From an uncultured Alphaproteobacteria bacterium (GTDB lineage Bacteria; Pseudomonadota; Alphaproteobacteria; RF32; CAG-239): DNA of 64,000 nt. Positions 26,574 to 35,269 of this stretch are shown here, in pieces (the first letter of the stretch is position 1; each line of letters starts with the position of its first letter). The translations under genes were made by a program, and so were the position numbers. A model generated the notes under the pieces. That model was not told the DNA's origin, did not search any database, and saw only the letters and a list, made by a program, of their open reading frames with translations. Location of the stretch: positions 38,503 through 102,502 of the forward strand of contig CAKQNT010000005.1 in assembly GCA_934255405.1 (NCBI GenBank), given 5' to 3'.

Positions 26574-27618
26574 CTTTTTCAGCCTTTCCTTCAACTTTGA
26601 TGACAATGTGCTCAGATTTGCGTCCCATTGCGCCCTTAAACAGCGGAACATCGCCGCAGACAATGCTTACATCTTCGGTCGGAGGAATATCCAGCGGGAG
26701 GAACGAGCCCTTTCCCCAAGAAGAAATCTCCGCCAGTTTAATGTCTTTTTCTTTGAGCACGGCCTTAACTTCAACCTCGGTATCCCAGAGCTGGTTCATC
26801 AGATGGTTTTCCCATATAGTATCACGGCCAAAGCGTTCGCCCATAAACATTTGCAACAACAACTCGCGCACCGGTTCCAGCGTGGCATAGGGAATCATCA
26901 GATCAATTTTGCCGCCGCGGTCTTCCATGTCTATGCGCAGGTGGGCAACGATAACGGCGTTGGACAAGCGAGAGATGGTGGCAAAACGCGGGTTGGTTTC
27001 TAAGCGGTCAAAGGCAAAAGAAACCGAGGTAATCGGGTCAAACGCGGTGGATAAATCACTCAAAATGAGCTGAATCATATCTTTGACAATATTGAGTTCA
27101 ATAGTGGTATAGGGGCGCCCTTCTATCCGCATGGCGGCGGTGCCGCGGCGTCCGCCCAGCAAAACATCAACCATAGAATAAATCAGGGAGCTGTCCAATG
27201 ACATCAGTCCATAATTATCCCATTCTTCAGCCTTAAAGACGTTTAGCAAAGTCGGCAGGGTGAGCGAATCTATATATTCGCCAAAGCGCATGGACTCAAT
27301 GCTGTCTAGTGATACTTCCACATTGTCCTGAGTAAAGTTTCTTAAGGAAGTTGCCATCAGGCGGATAAGGCGATCAAACACAATTTCCAGCATCGGCAAG
27401 CGCTCATAAGACACCATGCTGGAGTTGAGAATCGCTCTTACGCCGGTTTTTTGCAAGGTGTAGTCGGCATCACTGCTTTCGCCATAGCCAAGCAGGCTGT
27501 CAATTTCTTCCTGATTCAAAATCTTAGAATCGGGAGCGGCAGTATCTGCAGAATCTTTGATTTCAATTGAATCTGCCCAGCTTTTATCGGTTCCTGTTCT
27601 TTTTGCTTCTTCTACCAT
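26566..27618 (-). CDS. fliM: Flagellar motor switch protein FliM
   Basis: 350 residues. The CheY-binding peptide LNQEEIDSLLG lies at residues 34-44 rather than at the extreme N-terminus, after an acidic polar lead. The middle domain has ERLPMLEIVFDRLIR, VSLDSIESMRFGEY and the GGRRGTAAMRIEGRPYT loop (GGxG-type motif region contacting FliG); the C-terminal SpoA domain ends PLFKGAMGRKSEHIVIKV. FliM sits in the C-ring and switches rotation direction. Second gene in the fliL operon. Confidence 0.93.
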   Translation of the reverse strand: MVEEAKRTGTDKSWADSIEIKDSADTAAPDSKILNQEEIDSLLGYGESSDADYTLQKTGVRAILNSSMVSYERLPMLEIVFDRLIRLMATSLRNFTQDNVEVSLDSIESMRFGEYIDSLTLPTLLNVFKAEEWDNYGLMSLDSSLIYSMVDVLLGGRRGTAAMRIEGRPYTTIELNIVKDMIQLILSDLSTAFDPITSVSFAFDRLETNPRFATISRLSNAVIVAHLRIDMEDRGGKIDLMIPYATLEPVRELLLQMFMGERFGRDTIWENHLMNQLWDTEVEVKAVLKEKDIKLAEISSWGKGSFLPLDIPPTEDVSIVCGDVPLFKGAMGRKSEHIVIKVEGKAEKDG

Positions 27619-27630
27619 AACCGTCCTTTA

Positions 27631-28164
27631 TTACTTGCTTTCCTGCTCTATATTGAGAGAGCGGATATTTAAATTGCTTACCTTAATTGGCGAAACCACC
27701 AAATTAATGCGGTACAAAAGTTCTTCCTTAAGCCAATACAAACCATTGGCGCCAGATACCTCTTCCGGACGCAGCTCAATCACGTGCGACAGAATCACAT
27801 CATTTATTTTGGGGGTGAGCGCCTCAATCGATTTGATATCTTCCACACTAGAAAGTTCCAAATTAACGCCCAACCGCAACATTTCTTTGCCGTTGCCATC
27901 GCCGCGCAATTCCAGCTTGAAATCGGGCAAATCATAAAAAACCGTAATACTTTCAGCTCCGCCAGCGCTTGCCGTGTTTTTTATAACGCTATAACTTGCC
28001 GCTTCTCTATCGCCGTAGTTGCGGTTAAAAACATAGTAAAATCCGACAGATAAACCAATAACAATCAACACCGGCAGAATAAAAATAAGCATTTTTTTTC
28101 TGCTAGCCCTATTTTTGGCCTCTAAATCTTCATTATCCTCAAATTCATCATCCTGGTCAATCAT
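27631..28164 (-). CDS. fliL: Flagellar basal-body-associated protein FliL
   Basis: 177 residues: acidic cytoplasmic N-terminus (about 22 residues), one membrane helix (LIFILPVLIVIGLSVGFYYV) and a stomatin/SPFH-like periplasmic domain with LELRGDGNGKEMLRLGVNLEL and the C-terminal EELLYRINLVVSPIKVSNL. FliL forms rings around the stator and affects torque. First gene of the minus-strand motor operon; its upstream region is shared with the divergent pilin-like genes. Confidence 0.88.
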   Translation of the reverse strand: MIDQDDEFEDNEDLEAKNRASRKKMLIFILPVLIVIGLSVGFYYVFNRNYGDREAASYSVIKNTASAGGAESITVFYDLPDFKLELRGDGNGKEMLRLGVNLELSSVEDIKSIEALTPKINDVILSHVIELRPEEVSGANGLYWLKEELLYRINLVVSPIKVSNLNIRSLNIEQESK

Positions 28165-28267
28165 ATACCCTCCGGAGGCTTGCCAGTTTTCTAAATACTT
28201 TCCTACTATAACAACAAAAAAGATATAATAAAACGTAAATTTTGCACTTATACAAAGGTTAGTATAA

Positions 28268-28314
28268 CAGGCTATCTAAAGCAATTTGCTCAGGTCGAAA
28301 GTGTCCTCACGTAC
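28268..28314. repeat. Partial GTAC-core palindrome (left arm only)
   Basis: caggctatctaaagcaatttgctcagg...cgaaagtgtcctcacgtac matches the left arm of the 35993-36120 copy almost base for base, ending at TCACGTAC. The right half is missing. Confidence 0.7.
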
Positions 28315-28319
28315 TTCTA

Positions 28320-28343
28320 TAACAATTTGTTGCAAAATTGTTA
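28320..28343. promoter_or_regulatory. Perfect 9-bp inverted repeat between divergent fliL and pilin-like genes
   Basis: TAACAATTT (28320-28328) and AAATTGTTA (28335-28343) form a perfect inverted repeat with 6-bp spacer, next to the truncated palindrome. Its position between two divergent surface-structure operons makes it a candidate operator; no regulator is known. Confidence 0.4.
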
Positions 28344-28431
28344 AGTTTGGGAATTTTTTGCGGGATTTAATAGATTAGAAACTTTTTTTGTGGTAAACTA
28401 GCAGTATATGTAAATTTACAAAGGAAAACAG

Positions 28432-29109
28432 ATGTATATCTGGGTGATATTGGCAACATTTTTGGCGATGCTGGCGTCTTATACACTCTCTATCCGGCCG
28501 GATATGCGGGCGATTACGGTTGAGCCGGTTGCCGAGGCGGTGGTGGGTAAGGTTATGGTGCAGCACAAGGCCGCCCAAAACTATGTAAAATATCAAAAAC
28601 CGCCCTATACTGCTGATAAAAAAATGGTTGAGTTTGATGCTGGTCCGATTTCTGATGGCGATATCTTGAAAGAAATGCCTTATGGATTTGAGATGCCGGA
28701 TGGATACTACAGCTACATCTATTGCCTTAATACAGATATGACAGCAAGTTCAGGGGATGAAAGTCCGTGTAATGACAATAGCGGCAAGCGTTTGCTGGTT
28801 ACATTCGGACCAATTCCGCATAGGTGGGTTATGCTCAATGCGGATATGGAGCGTCCAAATATGGATTTGATAAATGCCATGCGCAAAATTGTGAATGGTG
28901 GTGAAAAATTTGGTTATATTGCGCCAATTGCAAATGCCGATGATGTTGATGCCGTAGGCAATGTTTCTCATTCTGATGTTCGGTTGATTGATCGCGATGG
29001 CTCATACGGTGTTTTTGTGCCGCGAGCAGTGGTAGAAGACGCGGATTTTAGGTCGGTTTGCAGTATTGAAGAAAACAAAATTTGTTTGGTTTATATGAGC
29101 AATATATAG
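28432..29109 (+). CDS. Single-pass secreted protein paired with the pilin-like adhesin
   Basis: 225 residues: one N-terminal membrane helix (MYIWVILATFLAMLASYTL), then a helix resembling a pilin spine (EPVAEAVVGKVMVQHKAAQNYV) and a globular domain with four cysteines (YCLN..., SPCND, SVCSIE, ICLVY) that could make two disulfides. The layout recalls PilM-like proteins of IncI-type thin pili, but the similarity is only structural and weak. It ends 18 bp before the giant pilin-like gene, so the two form an operon. RBS AAAGGAAA lies upstream. Confidence 0.6.
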   Translation: MYIWVILATFLAMLASYTLSIRPDMRAITVEPVAEAVVGKVMVQHKAAQNYVKYQKPPYTADKKMVEFDAGPISDGDILKEMPYGFEMPDGYYSYIYCLNTDMTASSGDESPCNDNSGKRLLVTFGPIPHRWVMLNADMERPNMDLINAMRKIVNGGEKFGYIAPIANADDVDAVGNVSHSDVRLIDRDGSYGVFVPRAVVEDADFRSVCSIEENKICLVYMSNI

Positions 29110-29127
29110 CATTTGAGGAGAAAGCTC

Positions 29128-32100
29128 ATGAAAAACAGTTGGAAAATATATGCCGAACGCGGCAGCATGATGGTAGAGGCTCTGGCTATGCTGGGGTTGA
29201 TTACCATGGTTACTCCGGTGCTGTACAAAAAAGCGGCTGAGCGCACAACTGAGCTGCAGGATATTAATACGGCCTCGCAAATGCGCACGATTTCTAAGGC
29301 GCTTGACGACTATATCTCGGATAATTATACGGATTTGTCCGCGGGTGATCTCGGCGCGGTGGCGATTGATAAAAATGATATTGTGCCATATTTGCCGTAT
29401 GGTTTTGATATTAATAACTCCAAAATGTTTGATGAATTTCAGTTTGCAATTCGCAATGAACTGATTGATGCGGGAACACCCAAAGAGCATTCGGCGATAA
29501 CCGGTACGATATTGGCTAAATCTGACAGCGGAGTGCCGATGATGCGTGCCGCCAAAATTGCCTCGATGATTGGCGCTAACGGCGGTGTGGTCAATAACAA
29601 CAGAGTACAGGGTGTACAAGGCGGCTGGGGCGGAGAAGTTTCGGATTTCTTTGGCGAGGGAGCAAACGTGGCTAACGGTAGTTTGGCGGTTTCTTCGGTG
29701 CACGCGGTTACCTCGGGCGGCGGTGGAGGCGAGGTGGAGTCTGATCATGTGTTGTATCGTGATGATTCTCATGGAGTTGAAGGCAACACGATGGTGACTA
29801 ATTTGATTATGGGCGGAAATGATATTGATAGCGTTAACAAACTGATTGCCGATGCCGACCAAATAGAATTAGTTACCAACGGCGGAACAGTTGTTACTGA
29901 TGGTAATCTTGAAGTCGGGGCAGACGCAACTGTCACCGGCAGTATATCTGCCGACAGCGGCACTATTGCCAATTTGTTGGAAGCGGGCAGCGCGACAATC
30001 AATGAAACGCTTAAAGCGGCAGGCGAGGCCTTAAATGTGACCAGTACAGATATCACCATGAAACCTACCGCCACGACCGAAATTGCCAGCCCGACCGTAA
30101 AGGTGACCGGAGCAACAACTATTACAAGTGACGGCGGAGCGGTTATTGCTGCGACCGGCAACAATGTCGGTATTAATGCGGGCAATAACGGTAACATCAA
30201 ATTTAATACTAATGACCTTGTAATAGATAGCGCCGGTTCGCATTTGGTAACAGTAAATGATGGAAAAAAGCAGGATGGCGGTTTGCTTGTAAGAGGCGGT
30301 GTTGCGGGGGCTGATAGTTCTGACACCGGCGCCTTTGCTTTGGCGGTAGATGGCAGCGCGTATGTTGTCAATAATGCTCGAATTGGCGGGAATTTGTATC
30401 TGGGCGGAAGTCTGGATGCAGATAAATTGTATGGCCGCACGGAGCTTGGCGGTGGCAAATTGTCAGACGGAACATATAATTTTGTTGCCGGTAAGGATAG
30501 TGTGGATATTGCGAAGAATAATTTTACAGTTGGTGATTGGGTTGAGACAAAAGGCACTAGCGCAAGGTTCGGTTATAAGAGTGCAGCCGACACGTTAGTA
30601 GGAAATGGTTTGTGGATAATGAAACCAATGGGTAGCAATAAAGGTCAAACATATTTGAAAGGACCGGCATCTAACCTGAGGATGATGGAGACTTACAGCA
30701 GATTTAGTACCAACAATTCTTTTGATGTTGTAGTTGGCAGTAGCGATTCAACGGACTACTCAACAAGTTTTAAGGTTAGCGATGTGGGAGCATACCTAGA
30801 TGTAAAGAATGGTGGAGAACGTAGAGCCTTGGAGGCAATGGGGAGCGGTACCATTTTGAGAGGCACTAAAAGCAGTGCAGAAACATCAGCTGTTCCAACG
30901 CTGGCATTAGCATATGGAAATGCAACGATTACGGCTGATAAGATGCTGGTTAACAGTGATAATTTGAAGTTAAATGAAAATAATTTGGTATTTGATAGCA
31001 ATGCTGTTTTTCCGGCGGATACTTCTGTTCGTTCCAGCGGTGTGAGAATTAACCGTGAGGGTATAGTTGATTTGCCACGCGGCACCAAACCTACCAGCGA
31101 CAGTACTGTCGGCAAACTGGGAACCTCGGGATATATTCGCGCTGACAGATTGGTTGCCAATCAGGCCTTTGAAGAAGTAAGTGCGAATATGGTTCATTAT
31201 GATGGTACGATAAATGGTGATGTTTATAAAGTGGCTTCTAATCCTTATGATGCTTATCAGGTTAATCCGGCCTATACTTCGGTGATGCATGATATCAAAC
31301 TGACTACCCGCGGTGGGGCGCGTCTGAGCGATATTTTGCCGGATTTTATTAACAAAGGCATTTATGTTTTGGATAATACCTATAAAGAAGAAGGGGAGAA
31401 AGACTGGACTAAGTATTCTGTGGCAGAGGGTACGGGAGGAAATCCCCCGCAGATAACAGGAGCGCCGGGAGAGTGTGACAGCTTGGATTGTGTTGCGTCT
31501 CCATGGTTGGGCTTTGTGCCGACACCGCAGTGTCCGCCGGGGTATTCTAAAGTGATTACAATCAACCCGATACGTTGGAAAATGGCGCAGGCGTATGCTA
31601 TTTCGCAGGCTGGATTAGAAATAGGCAATATATTTACAGGTGAAGGCGACAAAAAAGTACTTGAATTGCCCAAGTATAATGCTTATTTCACTACTCCGCT
31701 TAATCCAGAAGCAGCTAGGTTTCAACTAGCGGATAGTAATGGCGGTGAAAAACATACTCATACTGTTGCATCTGGTATTCCGCTAACTTTTCAGGTTAAT
31801 ACCTGGTTGAATACCACGGTTTACGGAGTTAGAAAAGGCGGTGGAAATGCCAATGACACGACCAACCATAATGCTCGTTTCAATGATTTTTTGGGGTGGC
31901 ACGCGATTATGGGTTTTTTGTACTATGGGTCTGATTATACAGAATGGCTTACGGTTGCTGCAGGAAATGCAGGAGATTATTCAGGTAAAGTTATTTGGAA
32001 TCTATTTCCGGTCTTGACGCAAGAGATGGCGGCAATTGCCAATGTCTATTGTTATTTTGAGCGCCGCAATATGGAAAATCCAACGTGGAGTTGGAAACAG

Positions 32101-32229
32101 AATTTAGTTGATGGCGGCGCTGTCGGGTATGATCAGCTGACTAATTTCCGGTCAGGTTATCTGAAAAATAATTCCAGTTATCGAGAACGCCTGAATGATC
32201 CGGCGTTGGGGTATGATGAGGTTTGGTAG
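29128..32229 (+). CDS. Giant type IV prepilin-like surface protein (PilV/adhesin-like)
   Basis: 1033 residues. The N-terminus ends a short basic leader in ERG and continues SMMVEALAMLGLITMVTPVL, a class III prepilin pattern: Gly at -1, Glu at +5 and a hydrophobic spine. The middle (about 180-640) is a Gly/Thr/Asn/Asp-rich region with beta-helix-like repetition (TVTGSISADSGTIANLLEAG and similar). The C-terminal 350 residues contain Cys pairs (GECDSLDCVAS, TPQCPPGYSKV) and HTHTV, reminiscent of tail-fibre or PilV tip domains. The start follows GAGGAG. No pilus ATPase or secretin is in this window. Suggested role: cell-surface fibre tip or adhesin. Confidence 0.65.
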   Translation: MKNSWKIYAERGSMMVEALAMLGLITMVTPVLYKKAAERTTELQDINTASQMRTISKALDDYISDNYTDLSAGDLGAVAIDKNDIVPYLPYGFDINNSKMFDEFQFAIRNELIDAGTPKEHSAITGTILAKSDSGVPMMRAAKIASMIGANGGVVNNNRVQGVQGGWGGEVSDFFGEGANVANGSLAVSSVHAVTSGGGGGEVESDHVLYRDDSHGVEGNTMVTNLIMGGNDIDSVNKLIADADQIELVTNGGTVVTDGNLEVGADATVTGSISADSGTIANLLEAGSATINETLKAAGEALNVTSTDITMKPTATTEIASPTVKVTGATTITSDGGAVIAATGNNVGINAGNNGNIKFNTNDLVIDSAGSHLVTVNDGKKQDGGLLVRGGVAGADSSDTGAFALAVDGSAYVVNNARIGGNLYLGGSLDADKLYGRTELGGGKLSDGTYNFVAGKDSVDIAKNNFTVGDWVETKGTSARFGYKSAADTLVGNGLWIMKPMGSNKGQTYLKGPASNLRMMETYSRFSTNNSFDVVVGSSDSTDYSTSFKVSDVGAYLDVKNGGERRALEAMGSGTILRGTKSSAETSAVPTLALAYGNATITADKMLVNSDNLKLNENNLVFDSNAVFPADTSVRSSGVRINREGIVDLPRGTKPTSDSTVGKLGTSGYIRADRLVANQAFEEVSANMVHYDGTINGDVYKVASNPYDAYQVNPAYTSVMHDIKLTTRGGARLSDILPDFINKGIYVLDNTYKEEGEKDWTKYSVAEGTGGNPPQITGAPGECDSLDCVASPWLGFVPTPQCPPGYSKVITINPIRWKMAQAYAISQAGLEIGNIFTGEGDKKVLELPKYNAYFTTPLNPEAARFQLADSNGGEKHTHTVASGIPLTFQVNTWLNTTVYGVRKGGGNANDTTNHNARFNDFLGWHAIMGFLYYGSDYTEWLTVAAGNAGDYSGKVIWNLFPVLTQEMAAIANVYCYFERRNMENPTWSWKQNLVDGGAVGYDQLTNFRSGYLKNNSSYRERLNDPALGYDEVW

Positions 32230-32259
32230 AGATTAGGCGAGGTTGTCTAGCTGGACAGG

Positions 32260-32384
32260 CAAGCTCGCAAGAGCGCTGCCTAATCGTAAAAATAAGAAAA
32301 AGCTGAAAATTCATGTACTACTATGTACACTAGGATTTTCAGCTTTTTCATTTTTACTTCTATTCAGCGGCTCTATCGAGCTTG
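32260..32384. repeat. Large imperfect palindrome (GTAC-core family), copy 2
   Basis: 125 bp from CAAGCTCG to CGAGCTTG. The centre TCATGTAC (32311-32318), loop, GTACACTA is embedded in a perfect 14-bp stem AAAAAGCTGAAAAT/ATTTTCAGCTTTTT that can also act as a bidirectional terminator. It lies between the convergent pilin-like gene and fliP. Confidence 0.8.
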
Positions 32385-32401
32385 CTAGAGATAGTGCCTT
32401 A

Positions 32402-32431
32402 TAAGTCTTCCCCCTCGATGGGGAAGGCTTA
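32402..32431. terminator. Stem-loop downstream of fliP
   Basis: taagtcttcccc (32402-32413) pairs with ggggaaggctta (32420-32431), one mismatch, 6-nt loop. There is a T run about 9 bp after it on the plus strand and none directly on the minus strand, so terminator function is uncertain. Confidence 0.45.
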
Positions 32432-32487
32432 CAATGCCTATTTTTTATAAATTCTGTCTTTGCACACATCAATGTTGGTGATTTGCT

Positions 32488-33231
32488 TTAATTAAAACTG
32501 TTTATCAGACTGCCGGCGAGCAGATACCAACCATCTACCAACACAAAAAATATCACCTTAAACGGCAGCGCCAGCACGGTGGGCGGCAACATCATCATAC
32601 CCATAGACATCAGCACCGAGGCAATCACCATATCAATAATCAAAAACGGAACAAATATCAGAAATCCGATTTCAAAAGCGCGGCGCAACTCACTAATCAT
32701 AAAGGCGGGAATCGCAACTTTGAGAGGGGTTGCGGCAACACTCTCGGCGGGCTTTTCGCCGCTGAGGTTAGAAAACAACATCAGGTCTTTTTCTCTGGTG
32801 TTGCGAACCATAAAATCTTTGAGCGGAGCGGCGGCTTTTTCTAATCCGTCCATGACCTCAACTTTTTCATCAATCAGCGGCTTGATGCCCTCATTCCAAG
32901 ACTTTTCAAAAGTGGGAGTCATAATAAACAAGGTGAGAAACAACGCCAAAGAAATCAGCACCATGTTGGGCGGAGTGGCGTTGGTGGCGAGCGCACTGCG
33001 AGTGATGGAAAATACAACCGCGATACGAGTGAAAGAGGTCATCATAATAAGAATCGACGGCGCCAGCGACAAAACCGTAATCATCATCAATACGCTAAAA
33101 ATTCGACCGGTGGCGGTGCCGTCCGGAGCATCTGCCAAATTAATGTTTATGCTCTGGGCGCAAGCCGGTTCGGCATAGCACAAAAATCCTAATAACAGAG
33201 CCGGAAGAAGTAAAAACAGTTTTTTAGCCAT
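32488..33231 (-). CDS. fliP: Flagellar export apparatus protein FliP
   Basis: 247 residues with a cleavable signal-like N-terminus and four membrane helices. Diagnostic FliP sequences: SILIMMTSFTRIAVVFS, TPPNMVLISLALFLTLFIM, and PAFMISELRRAFEIGFLIFVPFLIIDMV. FliP makes the core of the type III export gate with FliQ and FliR, which are not in this window. The start overlaps the fliO stop by 8 bp (ATGGCTAA). Confidence 0.95.
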   Translation of the reverse strand: MAKKLFLLLPALLLGFLCYAEPACAQSININLADAPDGTATGRIFSVLMMITVLSLAPSILIMMTSFTRIAVVFSITRSALATNATPPNMVLISLALFLTLFIMTPTFEKSWNEGIKPLIDEKVEVMDGLEKAAAPLKDFMVRNTREKDLMLFSNLSGEKPAESVAATPLKVAIPAFMISELRRAFEIGFLIFVPFLIIDMVIASVLMSMGMMMLPPTVLALPFKVIFFVLVDGWYLLAGSLINSFN

Positions 33232-33517
33232 GGTTGTTTTGTCCTGATACGGAATGAGAATCTAAAAGCAAATTGCCCCCGCTGCCAAGCAAAATAAGAT
33301 ATTCGGTGTTATCTGCGCGGATTAGGGCGATTTGAGTGCGAGAATCCAGCGCGCGCTTTTCCAAAACCTCTAGTCTTTGTCCTGACTTTAGGGTCTTGAT
33401 GAATTTGCTGCGAAGCCCCTTTTGCTCAAGATATTTGAACACCCATAAGGTAAGAAACAGCAGGCCGATAACAAATATCAGCGATAAAATTGCTTGCAAA
33501 ATATGGTGCCATTCCAT
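33224..33517 (-). CDS. fliO: Flagellar biosynthetic protein FliO
   Basis: 97 residues: an N-terminal membrane helix (HILQAILSLIFVIGLLFLTLWVF) followed by the short FliO domain with LEVLEKRALDSRTQIALIRADNTEYLILLG. FliO assists FliP ring assembly. Start at 33517 has AGGA 8 nt upstream; a longer ORF to 33580 lacks support. Directly upstream of and overlapping fliP, the standard order. Confidence 0.85.
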   Translation of the reverse strand: MEWHHILQAILSLIFVIGLLFLTLWVFKYLEQKGLRSKFIKTLKSGQRLEVLEKRALDSRTQIALIRADNTEYLILLGSGGNLLLDSHSVSGQNNHG

Positions 33518-33620
33518 TGAGTTTGTCCTAAATTGCGATTTATCGGAATTATAGTCGCAAAGTTGGCGGCTCGTCAACAAAAGGCTTGCCCTTGTTGATA
33601 TTGTTTGCTAAATTGCCGCT

Positions 33621-34151
33621 ATGGCAAAGAAAAAAGAAATAAACTTCATTAGTGAAGAGCGCAGAACTCACGATCTGCAGTCGGTGGCCTCTATGTTGAG
33701 ACCGCTGGCTAAAAATTTGTTGGGCAAAAACGGTTTTACGGAAATTGATTTGCTCACCAACTGGACGGATATTGTCGGCGAGGAAACCGCCGCTTATAGC
33801 TTGCCGCGCCAAATTGTGTTTAGGCGAGGAGAAAAAGCCGGCGGAACGCTGAATCTGGAGGTTCCGAGCGGGGCATTTGCTCTGGAGCTGCAACATCGGG
33901 AAAAAATGCTGATAGCCAAAATAAACGCTTATTTCGGGTATCCGGCCGTGGCGCAAATTCGCATAACCCAAAATGCAGAAATCGGGCTTGACGCGCCGGA
34001 AGATGAGGCTGTGCAAGAGGGGCAAAAAATACTTGTAACCGAGGCGGAAGAAAATTATATTAGAGAACTGGGCGAGGGAATAGAAAATTTGGAGTTACGA
34101 CAAAAATTGCTCAGCCTCGGGCGATACATTATAAATGATAGCAAAAAGTGA
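33621..34151 (+). CDS. DUF721 (DciA-like) protein
   Basis: 176 residues. Matches the alphaproteobacterial DUF721 family: RPLAKNLLGKNGFTEIDLLTNWTDIVGEETAAYSLPRQIVF, then a basic KH-like beta-alpha-beta region with NAYFGYPAVAQIRI. DciA-type proteins load the replicative helicase in many bacteria lacking DnaC/DnaI; in this C-extended alphaproteobacterial form the role is inferred. Followed after 9 bp by the DsbA-like gene. Confidence 0.75.
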   Translation: MAKKKEINFISEERRTHDLQSVASMLRPLAKNLLGKNGFTEIDLLTNWTDIVGEETAAYSLPRQIVFRRGEKAGGTLNLEVPSGAFALELQHREKMLIAKINAYFGYPAVAQIRITQNAEIGLDAPEDEAVQEGQKILVTEAEENYIRELGEGIENLELRQKLLSLGRYIINDSKK

Positions 34152-34160
34152 GTAGCAAAA

Positions 34161-34901
34161 ATGAAATTGGAACAAGTTATTAAGAATTTGAGCGCTTTGG
34201 TTGCCGGCGCGTTTATATTTTTTATGGCCGGTGGAATATATCTTTCCAGCAAGGGCTTTGAAATGGACGAAAACGGTGAAATCGTTTTGATGAAAAGAGC
34301 CGCCGCGCAAGAAGAAACTCCGGCTCCAACAAAGGAAATTCCCGATAACTACGCGTTTCCGGATGAACACAGTATCGGCAGCAAAGACGCTCCGGTGACT
34401 CTATATGAGTATTCGTCTTTTGGTTGCTCGCACTGCGCTGATTTTCATCTTTCTACTCTGCCGCAACTCAAGTCAGAATTTGTTGACAAGGGCTTGTTGC
34501 GGTTGGTGTTTGTGCCTTTTCCGATTGATAAACATTCCATGAACGGCGCGCTGTTGGCAGAGTGCGTTGATGAAGACAAGTATTTTGCCTTTGCAGAAGT
34601 GTTGTTCAAAAAACAGCGGGAGTGGGGTTTGGCGCGTAATCCGGACAAGGTCTTAATGCAATATGCCGCACTTAGCGGACTGCCTAAGGAAAAGGCTAAA
34701 GCTTGTCTTAAAAATGATACCAATGCCCGCGAGATTTTATCTAATCGGCAAAACGGGTTGACCCAGTTGGGGATTCAGGGCACGCCGTCATTTGTGATCT
34801 CTGCCGGCGGACGCAGCGAGTTAATCTCCGGTACTCGCACTTTTGAATCTTTTAAGGAAATGATTGAGGCAAAATTGCCCGAAAAACCTGCTGAAAAATA
34901 A
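34161..34901 (+). CDS. DsbA-family thioredoxin-fold protein, membrane anchored
   Basis: 246 residues. N-terminal membrane helix (residues 9-28), a linker, then the thioredoxin fold with redox motif Cys89-Ser-His-Cys92 (FGCSHCADFH) and the cis-Pro loop GIQGTPSFVI. It resembles the alphaproteobacterial BdbD/DsbA-like oxidoreductases that introduce or edit disulfides in the periplasm, which could serve the Cys-containing pilin-like proteins. Probably co-transcribed with the DUF721 gene, an association common in alphaproteobacteria. Confidence 0.85.
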   Translation: MKLEQVIKNLSALVAGAFIFFMAGGIYLSSKGFEMDENGEIVLMKRAAAQEETPAPTKEIPDNYAFPDEHSIGSKDAPVTLYEYSSFGCSHCADFHLSTLPQLKSEFVDKGLLRLVFVPFPIDKHSMNGALLAECVDEDKYFAFAEVLFKKQREWGLARNPDKVLMQYAALSGLPKEKAKACLKNDTNAREILSNRQNGLTQLGIQGTPSFVISAGGRSELISGTRTFESFKEMIEAKLPEKPAEK

Positions 34902-34938
34902 AAAAATAGCTTTCTTTTTTAATAACTGCTTAACATTT

Positions 34939-34944
34939 TATAAT
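34939..34944 (+). promoter_or_regulatory. Possible -10 box of the atp operon
   Basis: A perfect TATAAT 14 bp before the atpI ATG; no good -35 box at 17 bp. If used, the leader would be very short. Weak prediction. Confidence 0.3.
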
Positions 34945-34957
34945 GTAGAGTTTGAGA

Positions 34958-35266
34958 ATGAAGAAAACACCTGAGGATATAAGACTGCTGGAACTAAAAA
35001 TCCAAGAGCTGAAATCTCGGGAGGCTGCGGCGCGCAAAGATAAAGAAGAATCTGAGTTTGCTCATGCCTCCAAAGTCGGTTTCAGAATCGGGGTGGAGTT
35101 GCTCTCGGGCGTGTTGGTCGGCGCCGCAATCGGATATGTGCTTGATCGCGCTTTGGCAACTCAACCATGGCTCTTGATATTGTTTATGTTTTTGGGCGGT
35201 GCTGCCGGTGTTTTGAATGTGTATCGTTTTGCCAAAAGCGAAGAAAACAAGCATAAGGAGCTATAG
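34958..35266 (+). CDS. atpI: ATP synthase accessory protein AtpI
   Basis: 102 residues: a charged helical N-terminus (KTPEDIRLLELKIQELKSREAAARKDKEES) then two membrane helices with GFRIGVELLSGVLVGAAIGYVLDRALATQPWLLILFMFLGGAAGVLNVYR, the AtpZ/AtpI family signature. It helps assemble the c-ring. ATG at 34958 is chosen; an in-frame TTG two codons earlier is possible. First gene of the F0 operon, 3 bp before atpB. Confidence 0.9.
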   Translation: MKKTPEDIRLLELKIQELKSREAAARKDKEESEFAHASKVGFRIGVELLSGVLVGAAIGYVLDRALATQPWLLILFMFLGGAAGVLNVYRFAKSEENKHKEL

Positions 35267-35269
35267 ATC

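Noticed and set aside
29002..29862. 286-codon minus-strand ORF across the start of the pilin-like operon
   Set aside because: Antisense to two better supported genes with ribosome sites; His/Asn/Ile-rich shadow composition.
29769..30557. 262-codon minus-strand ORF inside the pilin-like gene
   Set aside because: Shadow of a repetitive Gly/Thr/Asn-rich coding region; Pro/Ser/Leu-rich composition is the antisense reading of that repeat.
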